Shown here piece by piece: positions 19,761-30,100 of a DNA stretch of 64,000 nucleotides. The notes beneath the pieces are model-generated. The model was not told where the DNA came from, did no database searches, and saw only the letters and a list, made by a program, of their open reading frames with translations. The position numbers were made by a program, and so were the translations under genes. The DNA is from Amanita rubescens (lineage: Eukaryota; Basidiomycota; Agaricomycetes; Agaricales; Amanitaceae): assembly GCA_015039365.1 (NCBI GenBank), contig WION01000022.1:186001-250000 (forward strand), given 5' to 3'. Positions within the stretch are counted from its first letter, which is position 1, and each line of letters starts with the position of its first letter.

Positions 19761-22149
19761 AATGAAGATCAGCGAGAAAGAGTGAAAAGAAAGAAGGGGA
19801 GGACCAGCCTAGCGAATTGATCACGTTGGTCGCGCAATTTATACCTTTCGACTAGTTGGAGAAGGTGGATCAAATATTGATTGATTTTGGGAAACGGTCG
19901 TCTGCATCATGCATCATGCCTGTGTGTTTGATCCACAGCGGCAGGCTTCGGATCAGAAGCTCATTGTACTTCGTGACCCCGCGATACTTACTACGAGTAA
20001 CGCATTCAGGTACGCACGGCATTTTCCGGACCGCAACTCTAACGCGCTTCGCGCTTGCAACTAAGGAGACCTAACGCATCGCTGCAGCGTAGTCGATGTC
20101 AGTTGTCGAAACATTCAGGTATGCAGCGTATTGGTGACAGAACGCACGGCGATGGATCGGGATAGTCTCGTTCCCCGACGTAATGCAAGCAAGCTTCCCA
20201 CGCAGAAAGCCAAAGCAACGTTGACAGCTAGTGCTTCCTCTTTTCCACGTACTTCGCTCCTACTGTCTCAGACGAGAAATTCCTGAAACAAAATCAAACA
20301 CATACACTCCCTTCCCCTGACGCGAAGAGGAGGCTGCGCCGCCTGAGGAACAAGGTTGGCAAGAAGTCGGGAGGCGCGGAGTCATTACACGGACGGTGAG
20401 TCGTCGTTCCTTCATAGGGTCGTGCGCCTAACGGGTGCATAGATACAAAGCGCCGAGACGTCAAAAAAGTTTGGAGGCAATGTTGAGGGTTCCCTTCCCT
20501 TCACGACTCGGAAAAAGTGAAGTGTTTGATTAGACATCCAGGTCCGTTTCTGTTGATTTCTTCCTCGCTTCTGCTAACACTCATGTGTTCTTTTGGCATT
20601 GCGACCAAATACAGACAGTCCGGGATGCTCTATCTTGCATATCTCACCCTCAACCCGGTTGAGTCACTAGTCACTCACCCCGGTCGTCCGGGTACGCACA
20701 ACAGCAGGTCCACATCGATACTCTACCTACTATATTTGTTCTCCATGTGAAACGATTATGTTACGACACGAACATGGGCGGCAACGCGGCGTCGTCAAAG
20801 TTGAGACACAAGTTCGGTTTGGTTCACGCTCTGACTGTCTGACGACGACGATTCTCCTCGTGATGCTAAGCGCCGTTCAAAATTCTGGTCGACGACGATT
20901 ATTCAAGAAGAACTGGGCGATTTCAACGTGGATTAGCTCAAGCGGAATTCCTGTCAGTAGAGCAGGATAAAGGTCATCGTCTAGGCTACCTCATGCAACA
21001 GAAAGTCTGCAAGAACGTGAATGGGCGCTAGTCCGGGGCTTGCCACGAACTCGGTGCTATCATCACTTTTAACCCTCTCGCTCCGTACTCTATTCCGAAG
21101 ATATCGACAACCTGGCAGACGAATACACCACCTTTCCAACTTCGCTTCCTGGACAATGCTCAGGAAGCAGGCGGATGATTATCGCATGTACTGGCGTTGG
21201 GAGAAGCAAGCCCTCAGAATACGGTTGCGTCGCGGCTTCAAGACGAGAATTTTTGCATGCTTCCTGTTCTTTCAGGTGTTGATTAATAATTTTCCTTCAT
21301 TCAAACAGAGGTCCCAGTGAAGAAGTACGCATACATCCCCCGCATACAGATAGACATTATTCCTAATATAATCCTTTTTCTATTCACACCGTAAGAATGG
21401 AATTCTTGTTTCACGGGCGAAATCGTTAAGTCCTACATGCAGTCCACGCATAGAGTGAGTGCGCGACATTGATGTTGAGACTCTCCATCGCTCTCCATCG
21501 CGTTCTCACCTTCCTTGTCAAGTTGTAACTCCGGGATCAAGATCTTTGAAGCCAAAACGAATCGGCTCGTCCCACGAGCAGCTCAACAAAAAAAACATCT
21601 GCGCTCATGCATGGCAACTGAACAACCCAAATTCAAAGACATGACCTGCGGGTATATAAATAAATGCATTCGCAGCTTCAAGAAGAATGGTGCGTGCTGC
21701 GGCGCAGACGGGCATTGAATATTGGCGAACGAAAAACTAGCCAAAAACTTCAAGTAGTAGACGAAACGGACTCGAGAGTTCTAACGGTGGACCTCGATCA
21801 GAAAGAATCGCTACCATCCGGGTCCTCCATATCGTTGGCACAGACGAATCCGAGCAGGACGAGGATGGCTTGAGTCACAGTATGAGAATGCGTGCCGCGT
21901 GAGAACCGCGGCCAGTAGCTGGGTCGGCCAGGCTGACGTTCGACCAAACGTGGCCTCTACTTACCACCTCATTCTCGCCGTTGTAATCCACAGCGAAGTG
22001 TAAATTGTTCATTGCAATGCTGTCGCAGCTACTACAATACGGACATGCCAGTGTCACAGTGATTGGAATAAAAAAATCAACTTTCATCACCACAGTTTAC
22101 AGTGATGTCATCAAACACCACGGCTGCAGTCAGCGGCTTCAATTACTCC
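19761..22149. other. 2.4 kb intergenic with second copy of the dispersed repeat (about 21110-21350)
   Basis: The left edge contains the TATA box of the exon-repeat gene (about 19840). Positions 21110-21350 match about 6080-6320 (shared reading DDYRMxWRWEKQALR and FPSFKQR). The remaining short frames show no conserved protein character. No RNA gene was seen. Confidence 0.55.
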
Positions 22150-24372
22150 TTAAAAGCTCCCATTGAAGGATTTAAGCCACGCTCCCACGAACTCTATCTC
22201 TTGCAAATGAATGGCGCGTATTTCAGGCGGTTCCAAACTCATATCAGCTAACCCGTTCTGGTCATAATGATGTACCCCATCTTATGACAAGGTCAGCTCT
22301 TTGTCAATTATTTAGATTACAACGAACTTGGGATCAACTTGAATGGTCGAATTATTGTGTCCGGTCGACGGGCTGCTACTTCAGCGTGTGCTGTACAAGG
22401 CCTCCAAGGATCCACTTCAGGTACGATTAGACAAACGAATGTTGCGGAAAAAAAAACCTCGTCACCTCCGCCGTCTATAATCGCCAACCGATCCGCGGCG
22501 ATGGCGTAACCTCCATGACGGTTGATGTCGGCAACGTTCGCTCGAGGAGGAACTGCGAAATAATTTCCTGGAGGGAATGCCTACATCCGTCAGCACTACG
22601 ACAGGCAAACGAGATAACAGGACGAACTTGGTTGCAAGTTTTGGTTAGATAGTCAATTGTTAAAAGGCGGGATATGATCCGTGGATGATTGGGGTCGGGT
22701 GGCGCGGGCTGCGAAAGGATCAGCGATGATACAAGTTAATAAAGACGACATTACTTGGTGGAAACCCCACTGCGTGCAGATTTGAAACTTCCATAAACGC
22801 CAAGTTTGATCGAGAGTCGTGATTTGATAGGCAGTATCGTTGAAGGTTCCGAAGCACTATCTAGATTGGTTAATTTTTCCGAGGTGTGCCCCTTATTGCC
22901 TACCTCCTCCTGGGTTTGTGGCGGGATACATGTGGGAGGTAGATACTATAAATAGCTTCGTCGATAAATAAGTATGCACCAGCGAACGTAAACTTGCCTC
23001 TCTGATATATTTCCCATAGTTGAAAAGGCCTATATCAACCGGGTAGCCATCCACAAGGGCAGTCTTGGTGTTCGCGTTCTCCGTCGCATTGATGTAAGAG
23101 CAAAAATAGTCAAAACCATCCTCACCAACAGCAGGATCCCAATTCTTGTCCTGCCAATAAGACACTGGAGTCTAGAAACTTAAATTAACATCCAAGCATC
23201 ACTTGAAATCGAAGATACTCACGGTTATTGTCGATACGAAGTCCACATCATGTGTAATGTTCTGCAATCCAAATAGCGTCTTGAGCGCTTGGGTATGTTT
23301 ACCCTCAGCGATGATTGAATCGATTTGAAGAACAGACGTCTCTAAACGGGAGATACACTTGGCGTTGGCAGCTCTTCTGATGACCTCGTAATATTCCCAA
23401 TCATTTATGAACGCCTTTGTCACACCTATCAAAACATCAATCAGTAGATTAACAGACTGACTGATATCTGCATACCACTAGAAGCTATGGCACCATAGAC
23501 TAAATGAGGATAGACCACCTTCATCAGTGCAGAGCGAGCACCCGCATACGAGCCCTACAAAACATGGTTCAATGAGGGATGATAGAGCAATTCAAATTAC
23601 ACGTACTCCATAGTATATCCATGGCGTTTTCGGAGCTGTGAGATCCTCGGTTATTCCCTCAAACTTGACATTGGCCATGAAATTGGCGCTATCGGCCAAA
23701 GCTTGTTCATTGTTAAGGAACCTATTTTTACGCCGTTTCAGCAGGTACATTCCTTACCCAGTCGATATACGAACCGAAGAGAATCAGTTGTAAGGTTCTG
23801 TGTTGCATATGATTCACCTAGGGCGAGTCAATAATGTCCAACATGCCAGAGATCATGTTCACCGTAGTACCGATGCTCCAAAATAACTCCAATGCCACCT
23901 AGATGCCTCGTCAAAATATCAACAATGCCTGTATCTAGCAAAGCCAATTGCTCCTGCGACAGTCTCCAGTCAAAGGTCGGATTGGGTTAGTCGCTCGAAG
24001 AGGACATACCGATGCGTCAGCTTCACCACCATCCAGTATCACCACTGGCCCTCCAGATCCGGGCTTGTAGTGTCTAGTGCTGACCCAAAAGCGCTGCAGC
24101 CATGTATCAGCGGTCTCATGATAGAAATGATCCAAAGGTTGTTGAAACCACTGAAGCAGGAACTCTGATGTATTTCGAGCCAACGACAACGGCCGTTGAA
24201 GCTGGGGCTCTGATGTATCTCGAGCCAACAACTGGTCTGGAGATGAAGACCTTGCGTTTCGTAGTTGACCAAGCCTCCAAGCGTTCGCAGCCTGGGGACC
24301 ATTAGGTGGACCGAGCGCGTACAAAGTCGGCAACAATGCCAGAGAAGCGAGTGTACCCAGGCACTTGACCAT
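22150..24372 (-). CDS. Secreted serine carboxypeptidase, peptidase family S28
   Basis: This is a prolyl-type carboxy/aminopeptidase of family S28, which is secreted by many fungi and cuts after proline in peptides. The N-terminus (MVKCLGTLASLALLPTLYALG) is a signal peptide. The hallmark blocks appear in order across about 12 exons: WFQQPLDHF and GGPVVILDGGEADAS (exon 1, 24372-24010), GGIGVILEHRYYG, LRFLNNEQALAD, the nucleophile GSYAG near 23575, CFGTFNDTAY with TWRLWKFQICTQWGF (about 22780-22860), INRHGGYAIAADRLAIIDG then VDPWR for the Asp, and NGVHHYDQNG for the His, ending FNGSF with TAA at 22150. One intron (22997-22946) starts with GC instead of GT (GCAAGT). TATAAAA lies about 50 bases upstream. 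All catalytic residues are present. Confidence 0.93.
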
Positions 24373-25801
24373 GTCAGATTCCTAGGCAAGGGACGCTACA
24401 TGGATGGCAGAGAACCATCCGTTTTATATCCCCCATAATGCGACCGTGCTGGGGTGGCGATATGGGTGCATGTGAAAGACGTTATCGGTCTGTATATGTA
24501 CAAGCCAATAGCAATATGCAGAAGCAAGTTGTAAACCGAGGTAGATCTATCATCTCAATTTTCAGTATTTCGGTAGTAGGAGGTAGTGCGGATACGAGGA
24601 ATCAAGCTATATAGATGCAATATTATGGCAGATGCATGCGAGGTGATTGGCCAAGAAGAACGATATTTCGTACACTCACTTGCAAAGTGGATTCTTTAGA
24701 ACGATGATCGGAGGTTATGTGCCTTCCAATGCAAACTGATCTTGGCGGCCTATTGAGGAAGTGGTTTCCTTCAGTTCATCTAGACGAACGCGCTGATCTT
24801 TCCATCGATAAATTCCCTGTCATCTTTCTTATCTTCCAACCTGAACTTCAATATCATAACACAGCAAGTGGTGGAACAACGGTACAACTCACGTATTTCT
24901 GTCTCTTTCAGATCCGCTACTTCGGCTTCCCGTCCACCACGGTATACCTCTCGTATTTCCGTCTCATTCCCATCTACTACTTCGGCTCCGCCACAGAGCT
25001 TCCTCGTCTCCGCGCGCAGTGGGGTGGGCCCACAGCTTTGGACCGTGCTGCTCTCCTAGGAGGCGTATCGCGAGTAAATTTATCTGAATCTCCGACGGTG
25101 CTTCTATCAGCACATGTTCACGCCGTTCAGTAAATGAGGGATGAGGTGACCCTTTCAAAAGCTTCATCACCAGAGCCTTGGCGTGTGTCCACTATGATAT
25201 CTGACGCACAAGTTATAGAGAATGCAATGCATCGCATGTTCATGTTTTCGCCAGAAGAGAGAGTTATTAGACGAACTGGAATTATAGAATTTAGACGATG
25301 GTTTCCCCTTTTTCAACGTATTAAGTTGGTAGTTTAAGTTACCCTGTGAAATATTTTGCCAAGTCAAAGGTTATAACCGGTTATGTTTCTTGACGGGACG
25401 TGAACATTAGACGCGGCGTTGGCGAAGAGTCTGTCATGTAGCGTCTTCCTCTCTGCTGGACTGTGGTACAAGGTCAAGGGCCCCTGATGGATTATCGCGG
25501 AACCCAGTCACTCACGTGGGGGCATCGAAATTTTGACACGGTCCCCCAGGGCAACCGTACTTTTCTTGTTTCATAAAAACGTAGTCATGCTAGCCTCGCG
25601 ACCGACATCAAACTATCTGAATCGTTACTTTAATTTACTTTAAGCGTCGGCTCGTCTCCATACAAACATTTGAGCTGATTGGCAGCGCTATATAAGCTGC
25701 ACTATGCCCTCGCTGAACCTCGGAGCTGGTCTCTATACACTTCCTAGTCCACCGAGTAAGTAACTTCAATATATAGACAAATAACTCATCGATCATCACT
25801 C
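24373..25801. promoter_or_regulatory. Intergenic with promoters of the S28 and secreted-protein genes
   Basis: About 1.4 kb. The left end carries the S28 peptidase TATA element (plus-strand TTTTATAT, about 24421). A pair of imperfect repeats of about 60 bases lies at 24879-24998 (GTATTTCYGTCTC...CTACTTCGGCT). A TATATAAG element near 25690 precedes the next gene by about 110 bases. No gene is supported between. Confidence 0.5.
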
Positions 25802-25999
25802 ATGTTCTCACCCAGGATATCTCTCATGTTATTCCTGTACGCGCTACTTTTCTTTGTACTCGGCTCTTCGGTAGTGGCGAATCCTGTTACGACACCTTAT
25901 CTTTCTCGGAGAGGCAATGTTAACTCGAAATCTCCCGTTGACGTGTCTGAACGGATAAATGGTTTCTGGTTCACACACCTCAAAGTCAGTGAGCAGTGA
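25802..25999 (+). CDS. Candidate small secreted protein (5' part)
   Basis: A 65-codon frame whose N-terminus has a strong signal-peptide core (MLFLYALLFFVLGSSVVA-N). A Ser-Arg-Arg-Gly follows at about residue 37, a possible Kex2 site. A good TATA box and a pyrimidine-rich leader precede it. A donor-like GTCAGTGAG at 25985 suggests more exons; an AG after 26031 would continue it, but the phase could not be settled and the downstream sequence (26070-26200) decays into a repeat. It may be a real effector-like gene or a truncated one. Confidence 0.45.
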   Translation: MFSPRISLMLFLYALLFFVLGSSVVANPVTTPYLSRRGNVNSKSPVDVSERINGFWFTHLKVSEQ

Positions 26000-26204
26000 G
26001 CACCGGTTCTACTTGTCTGAGTCTCACATATCTGGACAGAAAAAAATACTCAATATTGATCTTTGTATTTACATGAAAATTGAAAACGGGGCAGTTGTGG
26101 AAATTCGGCCGCAGCCAAACGACAATATCGAAGTGGAAACGGTAACGGATTATGTAGTCTGGTCACGGACAATACATAGCCCACTCAACGTCAGTCTACC
26201 GCGT

Positions 26205-26660
26205 TTTGAAAGCCGAACGTCTGACATGCGATGGTCATTTTGTAGTGGTTAAAGGGTCTTGAGCATCCCTCCCAGATGATTGATTCTAATCGGCATCGGT
26301 TTCCTCGCGACCAATTATTCACCGCGTCGTCGATTAGCACTATCAAGATGAAGGGCACTATATCAGTGGAATTGAGACCAGATGGTAAAGCAACGGGGTT
26401 AGAAAGCGTGCAAGTGCCACTTCGAATCGCCACGGATGGGGAAATGATATAATGGCTTGATTGAACTTTTGTATGCCGTGTTAGAGTTCAAAAACTCAAA
26501 GATTTCATCCAATTGCAATAAGTACGTTGACGATAAGGCAATGAAGACACCAGTTGTGTCTGCATCGATGACCGCGGAAGAGGGAGAGCCGCACAGTGCA
26601 CTCGTCGCAGTCGAGCGTGAGACAGAGGCTTCTCTCTTCGACTAGATATGAGCACGGGGG
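26205..26660 (+). pseudogene. Decayed repeat unit 1 (paired with 29212-29640)
   Basis: This stretch matches 29212-29640 over about 430 bases at roughly 80-85% by eye, with small indels. In unit 2 one frame is open over most of its length; here the same frame is interrupted several times. Source gene unknown. Confidence 0.6.
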
Positions 26661-28440
26661 CGGGTTAGATTCCCGCTACGTAAGTAGTGGGTTCAGTGCT
26701 ACGACCAACTGACGGTTTGTGTCACACGTCACACGTTTGATCGTCAGGCTGTCACGTATTCTTACCGTACCGAGCTACATCCGCGTATCGGGTGTCTTTC
26801 CCGATCGATTGCCCATCCCTCACGTTACATCCGCTTTTCCGAGTCGAATGAGTTCAGTTTTCTCATCAATGACAATAGTGTGGGGCTGTGTAGACTGCGC
26901 GAGGAAAGAAAGTACGCCAAAAATTAACACGATTCAACGAACCAGCGAGGCCTCGCAGTAACCTGACATCATGAATGATACAAGACCAACCAACACATAC
27001 GTCAGGCGGTGAAAACCTACCCCCTGTTTGATACGACGAGATGCATCCGCTCGGATTGTGATCGGCATTAATTTTTCTGGTTTAAATCTCGATCACTGAA
27101 GCTTTACTTAAAGTGCGTATGCAGTCATTTGAGAAACCCCTTTACAACTCACCCTGAGTCAGTTGAAAATTTTCTGGTAATACGACGTTGGAAAGGGAGA
27201 AATCCTTTTACGTTAACTCCTATCTGCACACTAATATATTCAGTCTCGGTGCCTCGTTTTCCTCATCCGTTATTTGTGCATATGATGATCACAGCGCGAC
27301 GTCGTCAATCATATCTGAGTGGTAGTGCTGATTTTCTGCTCCGCAGGCTTTTTGTCAGTTTGGCGTTTATGTGTAGAACGGTTGGAAGTCGGCTCACTTC
27401 TCGTTCGTCTGCATTGATGGCTGCCCTTTCACTACGCTGATATCAAGTTGCGCAGCCATGGAATACGACGGCGGTGTATCTGTGCTAGAAGTCACAGAAA
27501 TTCCGTGTGCTCCGTCTCGAGGGGCAGATGCCGATTTGATCGCTACTCATTTGGGACCGAAATATGTCGTGCCCCCGGGAATTGTGAACTCCAAGTGCTC
27601 CATTGCTGGTAACTCTCGGACGGCAGCCAAACGCATCTTTCGCTCTCATGATGACCATCCTTCGGTCACTAGAAATTCAGAGCAGAAGTAATCGGTTGAT
27701 ATTCCTTCAGGTTCGTTCTATAATTCATCTGTTTAGTTGCGTGCTCAGGTGCCTTAGAATTGTCAGTTGGTTTATACTACGACCCCATCTCCTTCCCGAG
27801 TTCGGCGGCCCCGTGTTTCGTCTTGTAAATGCGAAATTGATACAAAGAGAGGTCGTCGATGCCGGGCTTTCATCTTTGTTGAGGATCCAGACTCAGCGAC
27901 CGATGCAGACGACGAGGCCGCACTTTCGGCCTCATCAATGACTTTTCTTTTCTTTGACACGGATAGGGCATCCAAGGCATTGTCCGTGTCATCATGTTCA
28001 GTCGATAACAACGCCACTTGGCTAAGATTTGCCGTTTGATGACTTATCTGGCAAAGAAAGGAAGCGGACGGGGACGCCCGGCTGAAAACAACTAGACTGG
28101 ATAAAGGCAAACGGGCCGACCACTCCGGTGACTTTGTCATGAATGGCGATGAAAAAGAAGTCTTTGGCATGGTTGACGGACTGATCTGATTGCTCAGTAT
28201 ATGTATCTGGCAGACGCGCAAATTGTATTAGTATGTCTTATTTTTCTCTCATCTGGCACGTAGCGGGACCTGCGGCACATGTGCCGCTTTCCTCGTTTAT
28301 ATTGTAGGCGCATCTTTAAGTTGTCACGCGTCACGCGTCACGGACCGAGTCACCGCTTCCATCGATCAAGCACACTGGACAGGTGAGCTACTACTTTTCT
28401 TCAGAATTCTGTTCGCCTTTCTCACTCAAATGTTCTCAGA
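26661..28440. other. 1.8 kb without a supportable gene
   Basis: Several short frames overlap on both strands (for example 27458-27691 plus and 27772-28221 minus), with no shared motifs or clean splice pattern. Short direct repeats of GTCAC(A/G)C occur at about 26718-26735 and 28320-28340. I do not recognise anything else. Confidence 0.5.
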
Positions 28441-29102
28441 ATGGATACTGTTTGGCCTCTAGCCATTCATAATCGTTTTGCCACTGTTCCTGCTAATCCA
28501 AGAGAGAGTGACTATTACGCCCCCTACAACAAGCTCCTTAACTTTCTCTTCTCTGTGGACGGTCCGTTCGTCGTTGTACCGCAGACCCGCAGAATCGCGG
28601 AGGACGAAACAAAGTGTAGGATCCGATCTTATAACAACCAAGCTGCGCGAGATTTTGTAACGCTCGCGAATCTATCCATTTTGTAGTTGAATATCAGGTG
28701 CTCTGGGGAGACGCGCCCGTCTTCATTCTGGAGATCAAGACAGGGCATAAGCTTGACCTATTGTCTGCTCGGGAAGAAACTGATCTTCAAACTCGTAGGC
28801 GTTTAAGGGATTTAGTTGGTATTTGCCCACTTTCCAAGCTTCATGCCGTCAGTGCAATTGGCACCAAATTGTGTTTCTACGCCGCCGACGGTAGCGCAAT
28901 CACTCCGCCCAGGATTGTTGGAGACGATCAGTTCAGCATTGATACAGCACCACGAGAACGTTGGGATTGTGATGTATTGGAGGCGGAGGGAGCAGCTCGT
29001 CTTAAGGCTGTCGTTCACGAGATACAGCAGGCGTGCGCTCAGCTTGACTCTGGTGAGCACTTTAATTCCTTCGAGATGTTCCTGACAAAAGCATGTCACT
29101 AG
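28441..29102 (+). pseudogene. Conserved hypothetical Agaricomycete protein with a frame break
   Basis: The first frame (28441-28686) begins MDTVWPLAIHNRF and contains RESDYYAPYNKLLNFLF. The second (from about 28684, another frame) contains VLWGDAPVFILEIKTG, LHAVSAIGTKLCFYAADG and ERWDCDVLEAEGAARLKAVV, up to TAG. The two read as one protein type that I have seen only as a hypothetical in Agaricomycetes; function unknown. The join near 28670-28690 needs a one-base shift: the only GT..AG pair there is 30 bases and keeps the wrong phase. Either a frameshift mutation or a sequence error. Confidence 0.6.
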
Positions 29103-29211
29103 GGAAGTAATTGATTGACGGTTGTCCCTCCATTTTCACTACGTATTTGCTTGGACAACTTTTCGTGTATCACTTATCTGTATAAATTCCTACAAATTCA
29201 CTCTCTCAAGC

Positions 29212-29640
29212 CGAACGTCTGACATTCGATGGTCATTTTGTATTGGTTAAAGGGTATTGGGCATACCTCCCAGATGATTGATTCCATCGGTTTCCTCGCG
29301 ACCAATTATTCACCGCTTCGTCGATCAACCAGGACGAAAGGTACTATATCAGAGGGATGGGACCGGACGGTAAAGCAAAGGGGTTAGAAAGGGTGCAAGT
29401 GCCACTTCGAATCACCAATGACGGGGAAATAATACAATGGCTTAACTCAATCGAACCTTGGTATGCCGTGGCAGAGTTCAAACGAACTCGAAAATTTCAT
29501 AACCGATAAGTAAGTCGACGACGAAGCAGGGCTGCTATTGGGATGTGTTGTGCCTGTGTCAATGACCGCGGAAGAGGGAGAGCGCTCGTCACAGTCGAGC
29601 GCGTAACAGAGGCTTCTCTTCGGCTAGGGAGGAGCACGGT
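29212..29640 (+). pseudogene. Decayed repeat unit 2 (paired with 26205-26660)
   Basis: One frame reads through most of the unit with a single TGA: FDGHFVLVKGYWAYLPDD, stop, FHRFPRDQLFTASS, then IQWLNSIEPWYAVAEFKRT. The composition is clearly protein-like, so this is probably the 3' end of a once functional gene. It lies 110 bases after the hypothetical gene above and may have belonged to another copy of that family; this is not shown by the sequence. Confidence 0.6.
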
Positions 29641-30100
29641 ATGCTCGGTACCCTGACTCTTACCTGTACCCTCGACACGGGCAGCGTCTTGCGTATTGAA
29701 ATACGATGGACTTGGCGCAGCTGAGAAGCTGATGCGCTGTCTCACGCGTGCCGGAGCCGAAACGTGTTCGACTCGGACAGGTCTTTGACGGACATTAGTG
29801 GTTGCTGCTGGCTTAGCGTGCCGTAGCCGAAAAGAATTTCCATATCGATGGACTTGGCATCAATTTGGAGTTTTGTGTGGTGGATGTTTCCTTGAAGGAC
29901 CCTCGGGTAAACCCTGGGCTGTCAGATAACGGAATTGAGTATTTGGCCAGGTTTGGCTCGATGACCAAAACGCTGCTACACCGGTTCTTTTTACAATACA
30001 GCGTCACCTGCGTCGTAATCGAAGATGCGTAACAGTGACTCCTTCTGGATGCTATACGGCCATCGTTTAAAAGGGTACCGAGCTCGTCGATTCACGTTTA
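29641..30100. other. Intergenic upstream of the carboxylesterase
   Basis: No gene seen. No convincing TATA box close to the esterase ATG. Confidence 0.5.

Noticed and set aside
27772..28221. 149-codon minus-strand frame rich in Ser and basic residues.
   Set aside because: No recognisable domain or promoter, and competing frames on the plus strand; kept out for lack of support.
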